64,000 bases of DNA from Orbaceae bacterium ESL0727 (GTDB taxonomy: Bacteria; Pseudomonadota; Gammaproteobacteria; Enterobacterales; Orbaceae). The position numbers were made by a program, and so were the translations under genes. Location: positions 85,803 to 149,802 of the forward strand of contig JAQTHY010000002.1 in the NCBI GenBank assembly GCA_029433345.1, read 5' to 3'. Numbering within the stretch: position 1 is the stretch's first letter; each line of letters opens with the position of its first letter. Below the pieces are notes generated by a model. It was given only the letters and a program-made list of their open reading frames with translations, was not told where the DNA came from and ran no database searches. Shown here in pieces: positions 18,892 through 29,465 of this stretch.

Positions 18892-19068
18892 ATTAAGCAA
18901 CGTTGTATGTACATATAACAAGAGACATAGAATAGGACACCTAATCGATCCTATCACCATTTTGAGTAGTAACAGAGATAAGCGTCATGCTTATTTAGCT
19001 CTAGGCAAAGTTGAAATATTGTGGAGTGCGTTCACGTGATAAATAGTTAATATGATATCTATTTCTTG

Positions 19069-19077
19069 TGTTATAAT
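19069..19077 (+). promoter_or_regulatory. Extended -10 promoter upstream of yajC
   Basis: TGTTATAAT is an extended -10 element with a perfect TATAAT, 67 bp before yajC. No good -35 is seen, as is common for TGn promoters. It marks a transcription start for yajC-secD-secF after nuoN. Confidence 0.5.
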
Positions 19078-19144
19078 CCTCCGCTTACAATGTTTCGTTT
19101 ACGAAGTAGAGTTTATAAAATAAATTTGAATCAAGAGGAAAAGT

Positions 19145-19477
19145 ATGGACTTTTTTATTTCTAAAGCATATGCCGATGCAGGGCAAGCATCTGATGCAAA
19201 TCCTTATTTCTTACCGATTATGTTAGTTGTATTTGGACTATTTTTCTATTTTATGATTATGCGTCCACAACAAAAACGCGCTAAAGCACATCGTAATTTG
19301 ATGGCCTCTATCACTAAAGGTGATGAAGTGCTAACCAATGGTGGCTTAATTGGTCGTGTTTCTAAAGTCAATGACAACGGTTATATCGCATTAGAACTGA
19401 ATGATACAACCGAAGTTGTGATTAAACGTGACTTTATCACATCTGTTCTACCAAAAGGTACAATGAAATCACTATAA
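19145..19477 (+). CDS. yajC: Sec translocon accessory protein YajC
   Basis: Small inner-membrane protein that associates with SecDF and SecYEG. The 110 aa match E. coli YajC in size. It has one membrane helix at about residues 20-40 ending in FYFMIMRPQQKRAK, the family signature, and a cytoplasmic domain with GDEVLTNGGLIGRVSKV. AGAGGAAA forms the ribosome site. It leads the yajC-secD-secF operon. The usual upstream genes queA and tgt are replaced by nuoN. Confidence 0.95.
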   Translation: MDFFISKAYADAGQASDANPYFLPIMLVVFGLFFYFMIMRPQQKRAKAHRNLMASITKGDEVLTNGGLIGRVSKVNDNGYIALELNDTTEVVIKRDFITSVLPKGTMKSL

Positions 19478-19568
19478 GTTATTTTTAATTTATTATTTCA
19501 TTTATTAAAAAGACTATTTAGCGATCATTCATTCATATTAATTATCCAATTCCACAAGAGAATACGTC

Positions 19569-21425
19569 GTGTTAAACCGTTATCCTTTGTGGAAGTACAT
19601 CATGTTGGTCGTCGTTATCTGCGTCGGCCTTCTTTATGCACTTCCAAATATTTATGGGGAAGATCCCGCCATTCAGATTTCAGGCTCACGTGGTGCTGAA
19701 GTCACTGTAGCTACACAAGATAAAGTTAAAAAACTGTTAGATGATAATCAGATCAATGCTAAATCATTAGTATTTGAGAATAACTCTATTTTGATTCGTG
19801 TTGGCGATAATGATACACAACTTAAGGCCAAAGAGTTGATCGCAACTATGTTGGGCGAAAATTATGTTGTGGCACTTAACTTAGCGCCGGCGACACCTGC
19901 ATGGTTATCTGTATTAGGTGCTGAACCGATGAAACTGGGGTTAGATCTCCGTGGTGGAGTGCACTTTTTGATGGAAGTCGATATGACAACGGCCTTAAAT
20001 AAACTCGTTGATCAGTCGGTCGAAAATTTAAAAGTTGAGCTAACCAATAGTAAATTGCCTTATAGCTCTATTGCCAAAGAGGGTAATCAGCAGATTGCGT
20101 TGCAATTTTCCAATACTGATGAACGTAATATGGCGTTAACAAAAATTAAAGGATTGCAAGATTTTAAATTAGTTTCTCAAGCAAATAATTCTTTTATTGT
20201 AACGATTAGTGAACAACGCTTACAGCAAGCAAAAACAGATGCCGTCCAACAAAATACCACTATTTTACGTAATCGTGTCAACCAATTAGGTGTTGCTGAG
20301 CCTATCGTACAACGGCAAGGTGCGGATCGTATTGTCGTTGAACTTCCTGGTATTCAAGATACCGCATTGGCAAAACGTATTTTAGGTGCAACCGCGACAC
20401 TTGAATTTAGACAAGTCAATGAAGAAGGTAGTGCTAATTTAGCGGCAATAGTCAATGGACAATCTCGGGTACCTTATGGTTCTGAAATTCAATATATGAC
20501 TAATGGTCGCCCTGTTCTCCTATATAAACGTACTGTTTTAACCGGTGATCATATTACTGACTCTTCATTTAGAGCCAATGAATATGGGCAACCCGAAGTA
20601 TCGATTACGCTGGATAATGCGGGCGGTAAAACCATGCTCGATTTTACCCAAAAAAATCTTAAGAAACCGATGGCGACATTGTTTGTTGAATATAAAGATT
20701 CTGGAAAACAAGATGAATCAGGTAAGCCAATTCTTGAAAAACATGAAGAAGTGATTAATGTTGCCACCATCCAAGGTATCTTTAGTGATCGTTTCCAAGT
20801 GACCGGCATTAGTAATATTGATGAAGCAAAAAACTTATCATTATTATTACGTGCAGGCGCATTAATTGCACCTATCCAAATTATTGAAGAACGCACTGTT
20901 GGGCCATCAATGGGGCAAGAAAACATTACGCAAGGTTTAGAATCCTGTGTATGGGGCTTGTTAGTTTCGGTTATCTTTATGCTCTTGATGTATCGCCTAT
21001 TTGGTCTTTTTGCGAGCTTGGCCTTAGTTGCAAACTTAATTTTAATTGTCGGTGCAATGTCCTTATTACCCGGCGCGACACTGAGTATGCCAGGTATTGC
21101 CGGTATTGTATTAACGGTTGGTATGGCGGTGGATGCGAACGTATTAATTAATGAACGTATCAAAGAAGAGTTGAGTAATGGCCGCAATGTGCAGCTCGCC
21201 ATTAGTGAAGGTTATGCGGGTGCATGGAGTAGTATTTTTGATGCGAATCTTACCACACTAATTACCGCCGTGATTTTATATGCCGTTGGTACAGGTTCTA
21301 TCAAAGGTTTTGCTATTACGTTAGGTATCGGTATTGTGACATCTATGTTTACATCCATTGTTGGTACAAGAGCATTAGCAAATCTTGTTTACGGCGGTCG
21401 CCGAGTGAATAAGTTATCAATTTAG
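19569..21425 (+). CDS. secD: Protein translocase subunit SecD
   Basis: SecD and SecF use the proton gradient to pull preproteins through SecYEG on the periplasmic side. The 618-aa product (615 in E. coli) starts with a GTG codon, as in E. coli, giving MLNRYPLWKYIML, with AAGAGAA upstream. It has an N-terminal helix, the large periplasmic P1 region, LGLDLRGGVHFLMEVD, and six C-terminal helices with GMAVDANVLINERIKEE, which contains the conserved Asp for proton use. It lies 91 bp after yajC and 8 bp before secF. Confidence 0.97.
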   Translation: MLNRYPLWKYIMLVVVICVGLLYALPNIYGEDPAIQISGSRGAEVTVATQDKVKKLLDDNQINAKSLVFENNSILIRVGDNDTQLKAKELIATMLGENYVVALNLAPATPAWLSVLGAEPMKLGLDLRGGVHFLMEVDMTTALNKLVDQSVENLKVELTNSKLPYSSIAKEGNQQIALQFSNTDERNMALTKIKGLQDFKLVSQANNSFIVTISEQRLQQAKTDAVQQNTTILRNRVNQLGVAEPIVQRQGADRIVVELPGIQDTALAKRILGATATLEFRQVNEEGSANLAAIVNGQSRVPYGSEIQYMTNGRPVLLYKRTVLTGDHITDSSFRANEYGQPEVSITLDNAGGKTMLDFTQKNLKKPMATLFVEYKDSGKQDESGKPILEKHEEVINVATIQGIFSDRFQVTGISNIDEAKNLSLLLRAGALIAPIQIIEERTVGPSMGQENITQGLESCVWGLLVSVIFMLLMYRLFGLFASLALVANLILIVGAMSLLPGATLSMPGIAGIVLTVGMAVDANVLINERIKEELSNGRNVQLAISEGYAGAWSSIFDANLTTLITAVILYAVGTGSIKGFAITLGIGIVTSMFTSIVGTRALANLVYGGRRVNKLSI

Positions 21426-21433
21426 AGGTGATT

Positions 21434-22486
21434 GTGATTAATAATAATACAGTTAATAAAGTCGAAACAGAGGCTACAACTGATCAAAAAATGGATCGCA
21501 AGGATCGTTATGATGTTCGAGAACTGAATCATGGTCGCCGAGTTATTGACTTTTTACGGTTTGGATTTATTGCTTTTATTATTTCTATGATTTTGGTGGT
21601 CGTTTCGTTTGTGGCGATGTTTACTAAAGGTTTTAATTTAGGGCAAGATTTTACAGGTGGTACAACTGTTGAAATCACCGTCACAAAAGCGGTCAATCTT
21701 GATGATATTCGTGATAGCTTACGCTCAGCCGGTTACCATGAACCGATTGTGCAATATTATGGTAGCAGTAAAGATATCATGATTAGGCTACCGTTAATCA
21801 AGCAAGATACAACCAATGCGGCAACTGCGGTTGATAATACATTGGGTGTGATTATTGCTGATCTAATGCATAAGCATATCGATCCTAATGCAGCGATTAA
21901 GCGTGTTGAGTTTGTCGGTCCAACGGTAGGTGCAGAACTTGCGCAAGATGGTATTTTGGCTATCTGTGCTGCGTTAATTTGTATCTTAATTTATATTGCA
22001 TTTCGTTTTGAATGGCGCTTTGGGACAGGTGCTGTTGTAGCCTTAGCCCATGACGTTGTGATCACAGCAGGTTATCTTTCTATTTTTGATCGTGAACTTG
22101 ACTTAACTATCATTGCAGCAATGTTATCCATCATCGGTTATTCCCTGAATGATACTATTGTTGTGTTTGATCGTATTCGTGAAAACTTCCGTAAAATTCG
22201 CCGTGCATCACCTTATGATGTGATTAATATCTCGTTGACACAAACATTACACCGAACATTGATGACTTCAGGTACTACATTGGCTGTGGTTGTCATTTTA
22301 TATATTTTCGGGGGTAGTATGCTAAAAGGCTTCTCTGAAACATTAGGTGTGGGGATTTTATTAGGTACGGTTTCTTCTATTTATGTAGCCGCTTATATGT
22401 CCTTAAAGTTAGGAATTAAACGTGAATATTTTATTCCTAAAAAAGTCGAAGCAGAAGGTGCAGACCAGCCGTCAATATTACGTTAA
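21434..22486 (+). CDS. secF: Protein translocase subunit SecF
   Basis: Partner of SecD. The 350-aa product has six helices, LNHGRRVIDFLRF near the start, GQDFTGGT and IGYSLNDTIVVFDRIREN (conserved Asp/Arg of the proton path), and ends EGADQPSILR, almost the E. coli ending. Two GTG codons are possible: 21428, which overlaps the ribosome site, and 21434, which has AGAGG 5 bp upstream; I prefer the latter. It has about 25 extra N-terminal residues relative to E. coli before the conserved region. A strong terminator follows. Confidence 0.96.
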   Translation: MINNNTVNKVETEATTDQKMDRKDRYDVRELNHGRRVIDFLRFGFIAFIISMILVVVSFVAMFTKGFNLGQDFTGGTTVEITVTKAVNLDDIRDSLRSAGYHEPIVQYYGSSKDIMIRLPLIKQDTTNAATAVDNTLGVIIADLMHKHIDPNAAIKRVEFVGPTVGAELAQDGILAICAALICILIYIAFRFEWRFGTGAVVALAHDVVITAGYLSIFDRELDLTIIAAMLSIIGYSLNDTIVVFDRIRENFRKIRRASPYDVINISLTQTLHRTLMTSGTTLAVVVILYIFGGSMLKGFSETLGVGILLGTVSSIYVAAYMSLKLGIKREYFIPKKVEAEGADQPSILR

Positions 22487-22523
22487 TTAGAAATTTCTTT
22501 CTTTTAACGACAACCAAGGGAAG

Positions 22524-22567
22524 CAGTTTATAGCGTTAATAACTATAAACTGTCTCCTTATTTTTTT
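22524..22567 (+). terminator. Terminator of yajC-secDF
   Basis: A perfect 10-bp stem (CAGTTTATAG/CTATAAACTG), a 9-nt loop, then TCTCCTTA and seven T, 38 bp past secF. Confidence 0.75.
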
Positions 22568-22902
22568 ATCTGTAGAACTGAAAAATTAGCAAGTTAGCAT
22601 ACAGATTAGAATAGCACGCCAAAATTTCTTCCAATTTTAGAACCATAATCAATATGATCGACAAAGTTTATATGCAATTTCTTTTTTTCGTCTATCTTGA
22701 TCATAGAACAAAGAACAATAAAAGAGGAAAGATAATGATTAATCGATGGCGTGATCTGTAGGATAAAAATCAGATAGTGTAAAATTCCCTTCTTAACTTA
22801 AATTTTGCATCTCATAAATACCGATTTGTGAAATAAATTGCTGAATTTATACGCAACCAATTGCAAAAAAGTGGTTGAAGATAAAAACTATGAGTAAAGC
22901 AG
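22568..22902. other. AT-rich spacer between secF and tRNA-Ala
   Basis: No convincing gene. At 22735-22761 an ATG with a well-placed GAGGA ribosome site opens an 8-codon ORF (MINRWRDL) ending in TAG. It may be a leader peptide or the remnant of a lost gene. Confidence 0.4.
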
Positions 22903-22931
22903 TTGACACCTAGCGGCGAGTTGCATATTAT
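22903..22931 (+). promoter_or_regulatory. Promoter of tRNA-Ala
   Basis: Perfect TTGACA, a 17-bp spacer and TATTAT, followed by the GC-rich GTCGCC discriminator typical of stringently controlled tRNA promoters, ending 25 bp before the tRNA. Confidence 0.85.
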
Positions 22932-22956
22932 GTCGCCTAGATTTTTCGTCCTACTT

Positions 22957-23032
22957 GGGGCCATAGCTCAGCTGGGAGAGCGCAACGCTGGCAGCGTTGA
23001 GGTCAGGGGTTCGATCCCCCTTGGCTCCACCA
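22957..23032 (+). tRNA. tRNA-Ala (GGC)
   Basis: 76 nt with a full cloverleaf. The acceptor GGGGCCA pairs with TGGCTCC and is followed by a discriminator A and an encoded CCA. The anticodon loop CTGGCAG gives anticodon GGC, and the T-arm contains GGTTCGATCC. It has its own promoter and stands alone, not inside an rRNA operon. Confidence 0.95.
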
Positions 23033-23257
23033 ATCCACTATTTAGCAACGTTCAGCTAAATCCATTAAAACACACCAAATCAAGCAACCACAAGTATTTA
23101 GAGCCAATTTAGCACCCTGTAGTCATCAGTAAGATATATTAAAATCAAAAGGTGAGTTAGATTTTAGCTGTTTAGTTTATTTTGCAATTTCATTTTATTC
23201 TTAGAAATAAAAGAATGCTATCGTTGTAAATATTGTCAATATTTCGAATATACCTAT

Positions 23258-23961
23258 TTACCTTAATGATTTTTTTAATAATACGAATCCAAAAATGATA
23301 TCTAAAAGGCAAAGGGATATTAATACTAGAAAAGAGGTTAATACTCCACCTGTAAGGCTTAACGTAAATAGATATGGATATCCAAACACACCGATAAAAT
23401 AACTCAAACTAAAAGTCGTTAAGTATATGCTTCTCTTTTCAGGCGCTATACCCTTGACCATCTGAGTTTGTATTAAAGGATAAACAAGACCATAACTTAT
23501 TCCTAATAAAGATGAAGGCAAAATATAGAAAATATTATTCGTGGTTATAAAGAATAAAGCCAAAGAGATCAACATCATTAAAAGCAAGGCTATAATCGCT
23601 AAGGGTGGTGATATTTTTAAAATAAACTTGGCTAGATAAAATCTTGCAAGTAATAATGAAAGAGTATAAGAAATATAGAAAAGTTTAAGTTATTATCTTT
23701 AGCAATAATGAATTGAAAGTTCATCATTGAGATGTAAATACATGCGCCTAAAAAAACCATTATTAAAGGAATAATAGCCGTTGAAGTTAAAATAGCTCGA
23801 ATAACGGGTAAAATAGGTAATGTACGGCTAGCTTTATTTTTCGTCACTTTTAAACTAAAAAATATCAGGCTAGCAAAAAAGCTGAGCAGGGCTGCAAAAA
23901 TAAACATTTTTTCAATTGCAATATTTTGATCTATCTTAAATAATTTTTTGTTGTTCATCAT
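23258..23961 (-). pseudogene. Broken MFS transporter (C-terminal half, frameshifted)
   Basis: Two minus-strand ORFs (23961-23632 and 23587-23258) encode successive parts of one major facilitator protein. The first begins near a central-loop-like FSLKVTK stretch and covers about two helices. The second frame is open from about 23690 onward (FYISYTLSLLLARFYLAKF...) into the remaining helices and a closing LLKKSL. A single-base indel between about 23640 and 23695 joins them. The first six helices are missing: nothing matching is seen past 23961. The substrate cannot be told. The base composition is more AT-rich than neighbours, fitting a decaying gene. Confidence 0.75.
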
Positions 23962-24132
23962 CTTATCCCGATCAGTTTAGTAAGAACATCACTGTCAACA
24001 AAAGGTAAGCAAAATTCTTCAAGATTTACTGCTGTATTCGTTATGCAATGATTTTAAAAAGTTGAAAATATCAAGATTTTATAGTAAAAACATGATGATA
24101 ACAATTGTGATTGATAATAAGGTAACTCAAAT

Positions 24133-24645
24133 ATGCTTTATGCGAATAAACAGCAATTAGTGGATGAGATCAATAAAACCGCCAAGTTATTTATTGATGA
24201 GTTTGTGACTATTCCTGAACAACAAAAAGATAGCTTAATTGAAGGTGTAGATAGAACACCGGCACAAATGATTGCCTATCAGCTCGGTTGGCTAAAATTG
24301 GTTAAATCGTGGGATGATGATGAACTGCACGGTAAATCCCCCGTTTTACCTTGTGAAGGATATAAATGGAATCGGTTAGGTGAATTATATCAAACCTTTT
24401 ATGTTGCTTATCAAGATTATACGTTAGTAGAATTAATCCAATTATTTAAAAATGAATTATTGATTTGGAACAGTTGGATTACGTCGTTATCTGATGAGGT
24501 TCTTTTTATCAAAGATAAACGCAGTTGGACTAAGCCTTTTCCCGAAAGTTGGACGGTGGCTCGATTTATCCATATTAATTCTGTCGCACCATTTAAAACA
24601 TTTCGCGCCAAAATTAGAAAGTGGAAAAAATTAAAGCAACTGTGA
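24133..24645 (+). CDS. ClbS/DfsB family four-helix bundle protein
   Basis: The 170-aa soluble protein has no signal peptide or membrane helix. It resembles the ClbS/DfsB (DUF1706) family: an N-terminal NKQQLVDEINKTAKLF, a central PAQMIAYQLGWLKLVKSWD, EGYKWNRLGELYQTFY, and a C-terminal WTVARFIHINSVAPFKTFRAKIRKWKK. ClbS is a cyclopropane hydrolase protecting colibactin producers, but most relatives have no known substrate and no colibactin genes are near, so resistance is not implied. It is a lone gene with a terminator after it, convergent with pntB. Confidence 0.8.
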   Translation: MLYANKQQLVDEINKTAKLFIDEFVTIPEQQKDSLIEGVDRTPAQMIAYQLGWLKLVKSWDDDELHGKSPVLPCEGYKWNRLGELYQTFYVAYQDYTLVELIQLFKNELLIWNSWITSLSDEVLFIKDKRSWTKPFPESWTVARFIHINSVAPFKTFRAKIRKWKKLKQL

Positions 24646-24694
24646 TGATCTTTATTAGGGTAAATCGTTATAGTAGAGAATAGTAATGAGGATA

Positions 24695-24734
24695 AATAAC
24701 AACGGTGATAGATTGCCACCGTTGTTATTTTTTT
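24695..24734. terminator. Terminator between clbS-like gene and pntB
   Basis: A perfect 13-bp stem (AATAACAACGGTG/CACCGTTGTTATT) with a 9-nt loop and seven T on the plus strand. It ends 9 bp before the pntB stop and can serve both convergent genes, better on the plus strand. Confidence 0.8.
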
Positions 24735-24743
24735 AGATGGATA

Positions 24744-26144
24744 TTACAGATTCTGTAATACTTTCTCAACACTATCCTTAGCATCGCCAAATAACATATA
24801 GCTATTTTCTTTAAAGAATAGTGGATTTTGTACACCAGCGTAACCGGTATTCATTGAACGTTTAGAAATGATCACATTTTTCGCTTTCCAAACTTCAAGA
24901 ACAGGCATACCTGCGATAGGGCTATTTGGATCTTCCGCAGCAGCTGGATTAACGGTATCATTCGCACCAATAACCCAAACAACATCGGTCTCAGGGAAAT
25001 CGTCGTTAATTTCGTCCATTTCCAGTACGATATCATAAGGTACTTTTGCTTCGGCTAACAATACGTTCATATGACCGGGTAAACGTCCAGCCACAGGGTG
25101 AATACCAAAACGGACTTCGACACCCATTGAACGGAGTTTTTCAGTAATATTGCTTACCGCAGCTTGTGCCTGTGCAACTGCCATACCGTAACCTGGAACG
25201 ATGATAACAGAACGCGCATCTTTTAGAATTTGCGCAACTTCAGCGGGTTGTAATTCACGATATTCACCTTGTTCTTCATCTTCTGAGCTAGCGCTTTTAC
25301 TTTTATTACCAAAACCACCGGCAATAACACTAATAAATGAGCGATTCATCGCTTTACACATAATGTATGAAAGAATAGCACCAGATGAACCAACTAACGC
25401 ACCTGTTACGATTAGAAGATCATTACTCAACATAAAGCCCGCAGCGGCAGCAGCCCACCCTGAATAAGAGTTTAGCATTGAGATAACCACCGGCATATCC
25501 GCACCACCAATCGATGCAACAAGGTGTAGACCAAATACCAAAGCAATGGCTGTCATCACGAGTAAGCAAATTAGTGCTAGGGTATAGTCATCAGTATTGA
25601 CAAAAACAAACATCAGAATAATAGAAACCACAATGGCAGCTAAGTTCCAATAATGTTTATAAGGAATCGATAACGCTTTTGAGCTAATTCGACCGTTTAA
25701 TTTTCCGAAGGCAACGATTGAACCCGAGAAAGTGACTGCACCAATAAAGATACCGACAAAAATTTCGATTAAATGTACGGTCACTTCATGTGATGGAAGA
25801 CTCAGAACAAATGACGTTAACGGTAAAAAGCTATTAAATCCAACCAAGACAGCTGCCATACCAACAAAGCTGTGGAGTAGCGCAACCAGTTCTGGCATTT
25901 GGGTCATTTCGACTTTTTTAGCCAGGTAAAGACCAATTGCCGCACCAATAACCATGGCAATAATGACCCAATGTAAACCACCATTAAGGGTTGCAATCGT
26001 CGCGATTAACGCTATCGCCATCCCAATCATACCGTAAATATTCCCGGTTTTGGCTGATTCTTGATTAGACAGTCCACGTAGACTAAAAATAAAGAGTAAT
26101 GCAGCAATAACGTAGGCTGCTTGAATGATTCCATGACTTAACAT
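24744..26144 (-). CDS. pntB: NAD(P) transhydrogenase subunit beta
   Basis: Membrane and NADP(H)-binding subunit of the proton-translocating transhydrogenase, which makes NADPH from NADH using the proton gradient. The 466-aa product (462 in E. coli) has an N-terminal domain of about nine helices and a C-terminal Rossmann domain with [29 protein letters not shown] and NDTVNPAA. Its ATG overlaps the pntA stop (TAATG), so translation of the two is coupled. Confidence 0.97.
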   Translation of the reverse strand: MLSHGIIQAAYVIAALLFIFSLRGLSNQESAKTGNIYGMIGMAIALIATIATLNGGLHWVIIAMVIGAAIGLYLAKKVEMTQMPELVALLHSFVGMAAVLVGFNSFLPLTSFVLSLPSHEVTVHLIEIFVGIFIGAVTFSGSIVAFGKLNGRISSKALSIPYKHYWNLAAIVVSIILMFVFVNTDDYTLALICLLVMTAIALVFGLHLVASIGGADMPVVISMLNSYSGWAAAAAGFMLSNDLLIVTGALVGSSGAILSYIMCKAMNRSFISVIAGGFGNKSKSASSEDEEQGEYRELQPAEVAQILKDARSVIIVPGYGMAVAQAQAAVSNITEKLRSMGVEVRFGIHPVAGRLPGHMNVLLAEAKVPYDIVLEMDEINDDFPETDVVWVIGANDTVNPAAAEDPNSPIAGMPVLEVWKAKNVIISKRSMNTGYAGVQNPLFFKENSYMLFGDAKDSVEKVLQNL

Positions 26145-27691
26145 TATTTAGATTCTCCTTTATTACCACGTTGGAACATTTTTAGCATTCTCTGGGTAAC
26201 ACAGAATCCACCAAAAATATTGATACTTGCGATTAAAATAGCGATAAAGGCGATAGCGGTAATTAAGCCGTTATCATCACCTACTTGTAGGATTGCACCC
26301 ACTAAAATAATCCCTGAAATCGCATTGGTTACTGACATGAGTGGTGTATGCAGTGAATGGGTAACATTCCAAACAACGTAATAACCGACAACACAAGATA
26401 AGGCAAAGACAGTGAAATGGCCTAAAAAGCTTTCTGGCACAGAATTGGCTAACCAGAAGAAGGCGATAATCAAAATGGCTAAAATACCATATTTTTTACG
26501 CGGATCCATTGGTTTAGGTTCTGGCTTAACAATAGGTGCTGCCGCTTTCTTTTGTGGCTGAGCGGACACTTTAATTGGCGGTGCTGGCCACGTAATTTCT
26601 TTATCTTTGACAACGGTGACACCACGAATGACGACATCATCGAAGTTGATATCAATCGTACCATCTTTATGTTTAGCAAGTAATTTCAAAAGATTAAGAA
26701 TATTAGTACCATAGAGTTGTGAAGCTTGTGATGGCATGCGATTGGCGAGATCGGTATAACCGACGATCTTAACTTCATTATCGGTTGTATACACTTCGCC
26801 CGGTTTGGTTAATTCGCAGTTACCGCCAGTTAATGCAGCCAAATCGACAATTACGCTGCCCGGTTTCATTGACTCAACCATCTCTTTAGAGATCAGTTTT
26901 GGTGCTGGTTTACCTGGGATTAGTGCTGTGGTGATAATAATATCAACATCTTTAGCTTGGGCAGCAAAAAGCGCCATTTCGGCTTCAATAAATGCGGCTG
27001 ACATCTGTTTAGCATAACCATCACCTGAGCCTGCTTCTTCTTTAAAATCAAGTTCTAAAAAGTCAGCGCCCATACTGTTGATCTGTTCAGCAACTTCTGG
27101 GCGGGTATCAAATGCACGAACGATCGCACCTAAGCTTACTGCGGCACCGATAGCCGCTAGTCCAGCTACACCGGCACCAATGACTAATACTTTGGCAGGT
27201 GGCACTTTACCTGCGGCAGTCACTTGACCGGTAAAGAAACGACCAAATTGATTAGCTGCTTCAATGACAGATCGGTAACCGGCAATATTTGACATGGAGC
27301 TTAATGCATCAAGAGATTGGGCACGTGAAATACGTGGTACACAGTCCATCGCCATGACAGTAATATTTTTGGCCGCTAATTGGTCAAGCAGTGCTTTATG
27401 TTGCGCTGGGTAGATATAGCTGATGAGTGTCGAACCTTCCTTCATTAAAGGAATTTCTTCCTCTAATGGGGCATGAAGTTTTAAAATGAGATCATTTTGC
27501 CAAATATCATGCGTATTTTGAATAGTTGCTCCAGCATCAATAAATGCCTTGTCATCGAAATAAGCCGCGTGGCCTGCACCTTCCTCGACTGAAACTGTAA
27601 AACCCAGTTTTAACAGTTGTGTCACTGTTTGCGGTGTGGCTGCAACTCTTGCTTCATTGGCTAACCGCTCTTTAGGTATACCGATATGCAT
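26144..27691 (-). CDS. pntA: NAD(P) transhydrogenase subunit alpha
   Basis: NAD(H)-binding subunit. The 515-aa product (510 in E. coli) starts [20 protein letters not shown], has the RQD-loop-type region, [17 protein letters not shown] (Rossmann), [13 protein letters not shown], and a C-terminal stretch of four helices from about residue 400 preceded by a Pro/Lys linker. AAGGA lies about 9 bp before the ATG. It leads the pntA-pntB operon, divergent from mukF. Confidence 0.97.
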   Translation of the reverse strand: MHIGIPKERLANEARVAATPQTVTQLLKLGFTVSVEEGAGHAAYFDDKAFIDAGATIQNTHDIWQNDLILKLHAPLEEEIPLMKEGSTLISYIYPAQHKALLDQLAAKNITVMAMDCVPRISRAQSLDALSSMSNIAGYRSVIEAANQFGRFFTGQVTAAGKVPPAKVLVIGAGVAGLAAIGAAVSLGAIVRAFDTRPEVAEQINSMGADFLELDFKEEAGSGDGYAKQMSAAFIEAEMALFAAQAKDVDIIITTALIPGKPAPKLISKEMVESMKPGSVIVDLAALTGGNCELTKPGEVYTTDNEVKIVGYTDLANRMPSQASQLYGTNILNLLKLLAKHKDGTIDINFDDVVIRGVTVVKDKEITWPAPPIKVSAQPQKKAAAPIVKPEPKPMDPRKKYGILAILIIAFFWLANSVPESFLGHFTVFALSCVVGYYVVWNVTHSLHTPLMSVTNAISGIILVGAILQVGDDNGLITAIAFIAILIASINIFGGFCVTQRMLKMFQRGNKGESK

Positions 27692-28142
27692 AGCATTAAG
27701 TCCTTATATAAAAGTTAAAAATAAATACTGCTCGATTCTAGCACAAATTGCGTGCAGTGTTAGCGCCAATTTATTACCTTATGGTAATTATTTTGATAGT
27801 CTAATACAATCACTTGCTCAATATGACAGCAATCATTTTTAACTTTTTGACTAAAGATAATCGATAATATATCTAGCGTTAAAAAAATTCAGCCTAAAAA
27901 ATTTTACATAAACGTAGGGTAACTCTGAAACATCGTTATGAAATTTGTCTGTTAATTTTTTCCTAATAACAGCCTAACAATTATCATACAAATTCCCTAC
28001 AATTTGTTATATAATCGAGGCATTTCTGCGTGCAAAATAGCTTATTTTTTATACAGAAGATCGGTATGACTTAGCGCGCTTTCAAATAAAGTATCGTATT
28101 TACGTGATAAGGTGATTATTCAGCCTTGATTAAGGAATCTAT
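27692..28142. other. Divergent pntA/mukF intergenic region
   Basis: About 450 bp, AT-rich. It holds copy B of the 34-bp element (27900-27933) and a TATAAT at 28010-28015 that could be the mukF -10 box (no good -35). No gene seen. Confidence 0.5.
27900..27933 (+). repeat. 34-bp intergenic element, copy B
   Basis: Second copy of the element, same orientation as copy A. It has ATAAACGTA and CTGAAACAT at the same spacing; the variable middle differs. It matches each of the other copies at 28/34 positions. Confidence 0.65.
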
Positions 28143-29465
28143 ATGATGGATTTTTCCCAATCAGTACCGGAATTGGTCTCTTGGGCAAAAAAAAGTGATT
28201 TTTCGATAGCCTTACCAACCGAAAGACTTGCCTTTTTGTTGGCAATTGCGGCGTTAAATGGTGAGCGCTTTGATGGCGAAATGACGGAAAGTGAGTTGGT
28301 CGATGCCTTTCGACATGTGTCACAAATTTTTGCGCAAAGCGAAGAGACTATTACCGTACGTGCCAATAATGCCATTAACGATTTAGTTCGTCAGCGATTA
28401 ATCACGCGTTTTACCAGCGAAATGAGTGATGGTTATGCGATTTATCGTTTAACGCCTCTTGGTATGGGGATTACGGATTATTATATTCGGCAACGTGAAT
28501 TTTCGACTTTGCGTCTTTCTATGCAGCTTTCTATTGTTGCGCAAGAACTTAAACGGGCGGCTGATGCGGCACAAGAAGATGGTGATGACCTGCATTGGCA
28601 TCGTAACGTATTTGCGCCATTAAAGTATTCGGTCGCAGAAATCTTTGACAGCATTGATATCACGCAACGGGTGATGGATGAGCAGCAAGCTGAAGTCAAA
28701 CAAAATATCTCTTCACTGTTAAGTCAAGATTGGCAAGCAGCAATTAATAGTTGTGAAGGTTTGCTATTTGAAACATCAAAAACGCTACGCGAGCTGCAAG
28801 ATACGTTAGCGGCTGCCGGCGATAAATTACAAGCGAGTTTACTGTTAATTCAAGATGCGACATTAGGTAAACCCGATCTCGACAAGATTAATAATGTAGT
28901 GATCGATCTACAAAATAAGCTCGATCGCATTATTGGCTGGGGGCAACAAGCTATTGATCTGTGGATTGGCTATGATCGTCATGTCCATAAATTTATTCGT
29001 ACAGCTATTGATCTCGATAAAAACCGTATCTTTTCGCAACGGTTGCGTAAATCGATACAAACCTATTTTGAGTTACCTTGGTCACTCACATTTGTTACCG
29101 CTGACCGCTTATTGGATATGCGTGATGAAGAGTTAGCCTTACAGGAAGCGGAAGTGACCGGCGAATTGCCATCTGCACTCGAATTCGAAATGGTCGAAGA
29201 GATTCAAAAACATATCATTGCCCATATTGAACAAAATCTTGCTATTTTTAAGCAAAATAATAGACCGTTGAATATGAGCGAGGCGATGTACAACTATTTA
29301 AAACAGTTCCCACGTGAGCAACATTTTGATATTGCAAGGCTATTTATCGATCAAGCTATTCGTTTAGGCATTGCCAACGATGACTTACTAGGCCTCCCGG
29401 CTAAATGGAAACCGATTAACGATTATGGAGCTAAGGTACAAGCACATGTCATCAATATATACTAA
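28143..29465 (+). CDS. mukF: Chromosome partition protein MukF (kleisin)
   Basis: Kleisin subunit of the MukBEF SMC complex that organises and separates chromosomes. The 440 aa match E. coli MukF exactly in length. An N-terminal winged helix ([17 protein letters not shown]), the [26 protein letters not shown] helices, a middle dimer region, and a C-terminal winged helix ending [12 protein letters not shown] are all clear. AAGGAA precedes the ATG. It overlaps mukE by 20 bp. The usual upstream methyltransferase gene cmoM is absent. Confidence 0.97.
   Translation: MMDFSQSVPELVSWAKKSDFSIALPTERLAFLLAIAALNGERFDGEMTESELVDAFRHVSQIFAQSEETITVRANNAINDLVRQRLITRFTSEMSDGYAIYRLTPLGMGITDYYIRQREFSTLRLSMQLSIVAQELKRAADAAQEDGDDLHWHRNVFAPLKYSVAEIFDSIDITQRVMDEQQAEVKQNISSLLSQDWQAAINSCEGLLFETSKTLRELQDTLAAAGDKLQASLLLIQDATLGKPDLDKINNVVIDLQNKLDRIIGWGQQAIDLWIGYDRHVHKFIRTAIDLDKNRIFSQRLRKSIQTYFELPWSLTFVTADRLLDMRDEELALQEAEVTGELPSALEFEMVEEIQKHIIAHIEQNLAIFKQNNRPLNMSEAMYNYLKQFPREQHFDIARLFIDQAIRLGIANDDLLGLPAKWKPINDYGAKVQAHVINIY

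Noticed and set aside
20549..21202. 217-aa minus-strand ORF opposite secD
   Set aside because: It lies wholly within the conserved SecD coding sequence and has no family resemblance; a shadow of secD.
24133..24645. Colibactin self-resistance locus
   Set aside because: The ClbS-like fold is widespread and no polyketide or peptide synthase genes are nearby, so the specific role is unsupported.
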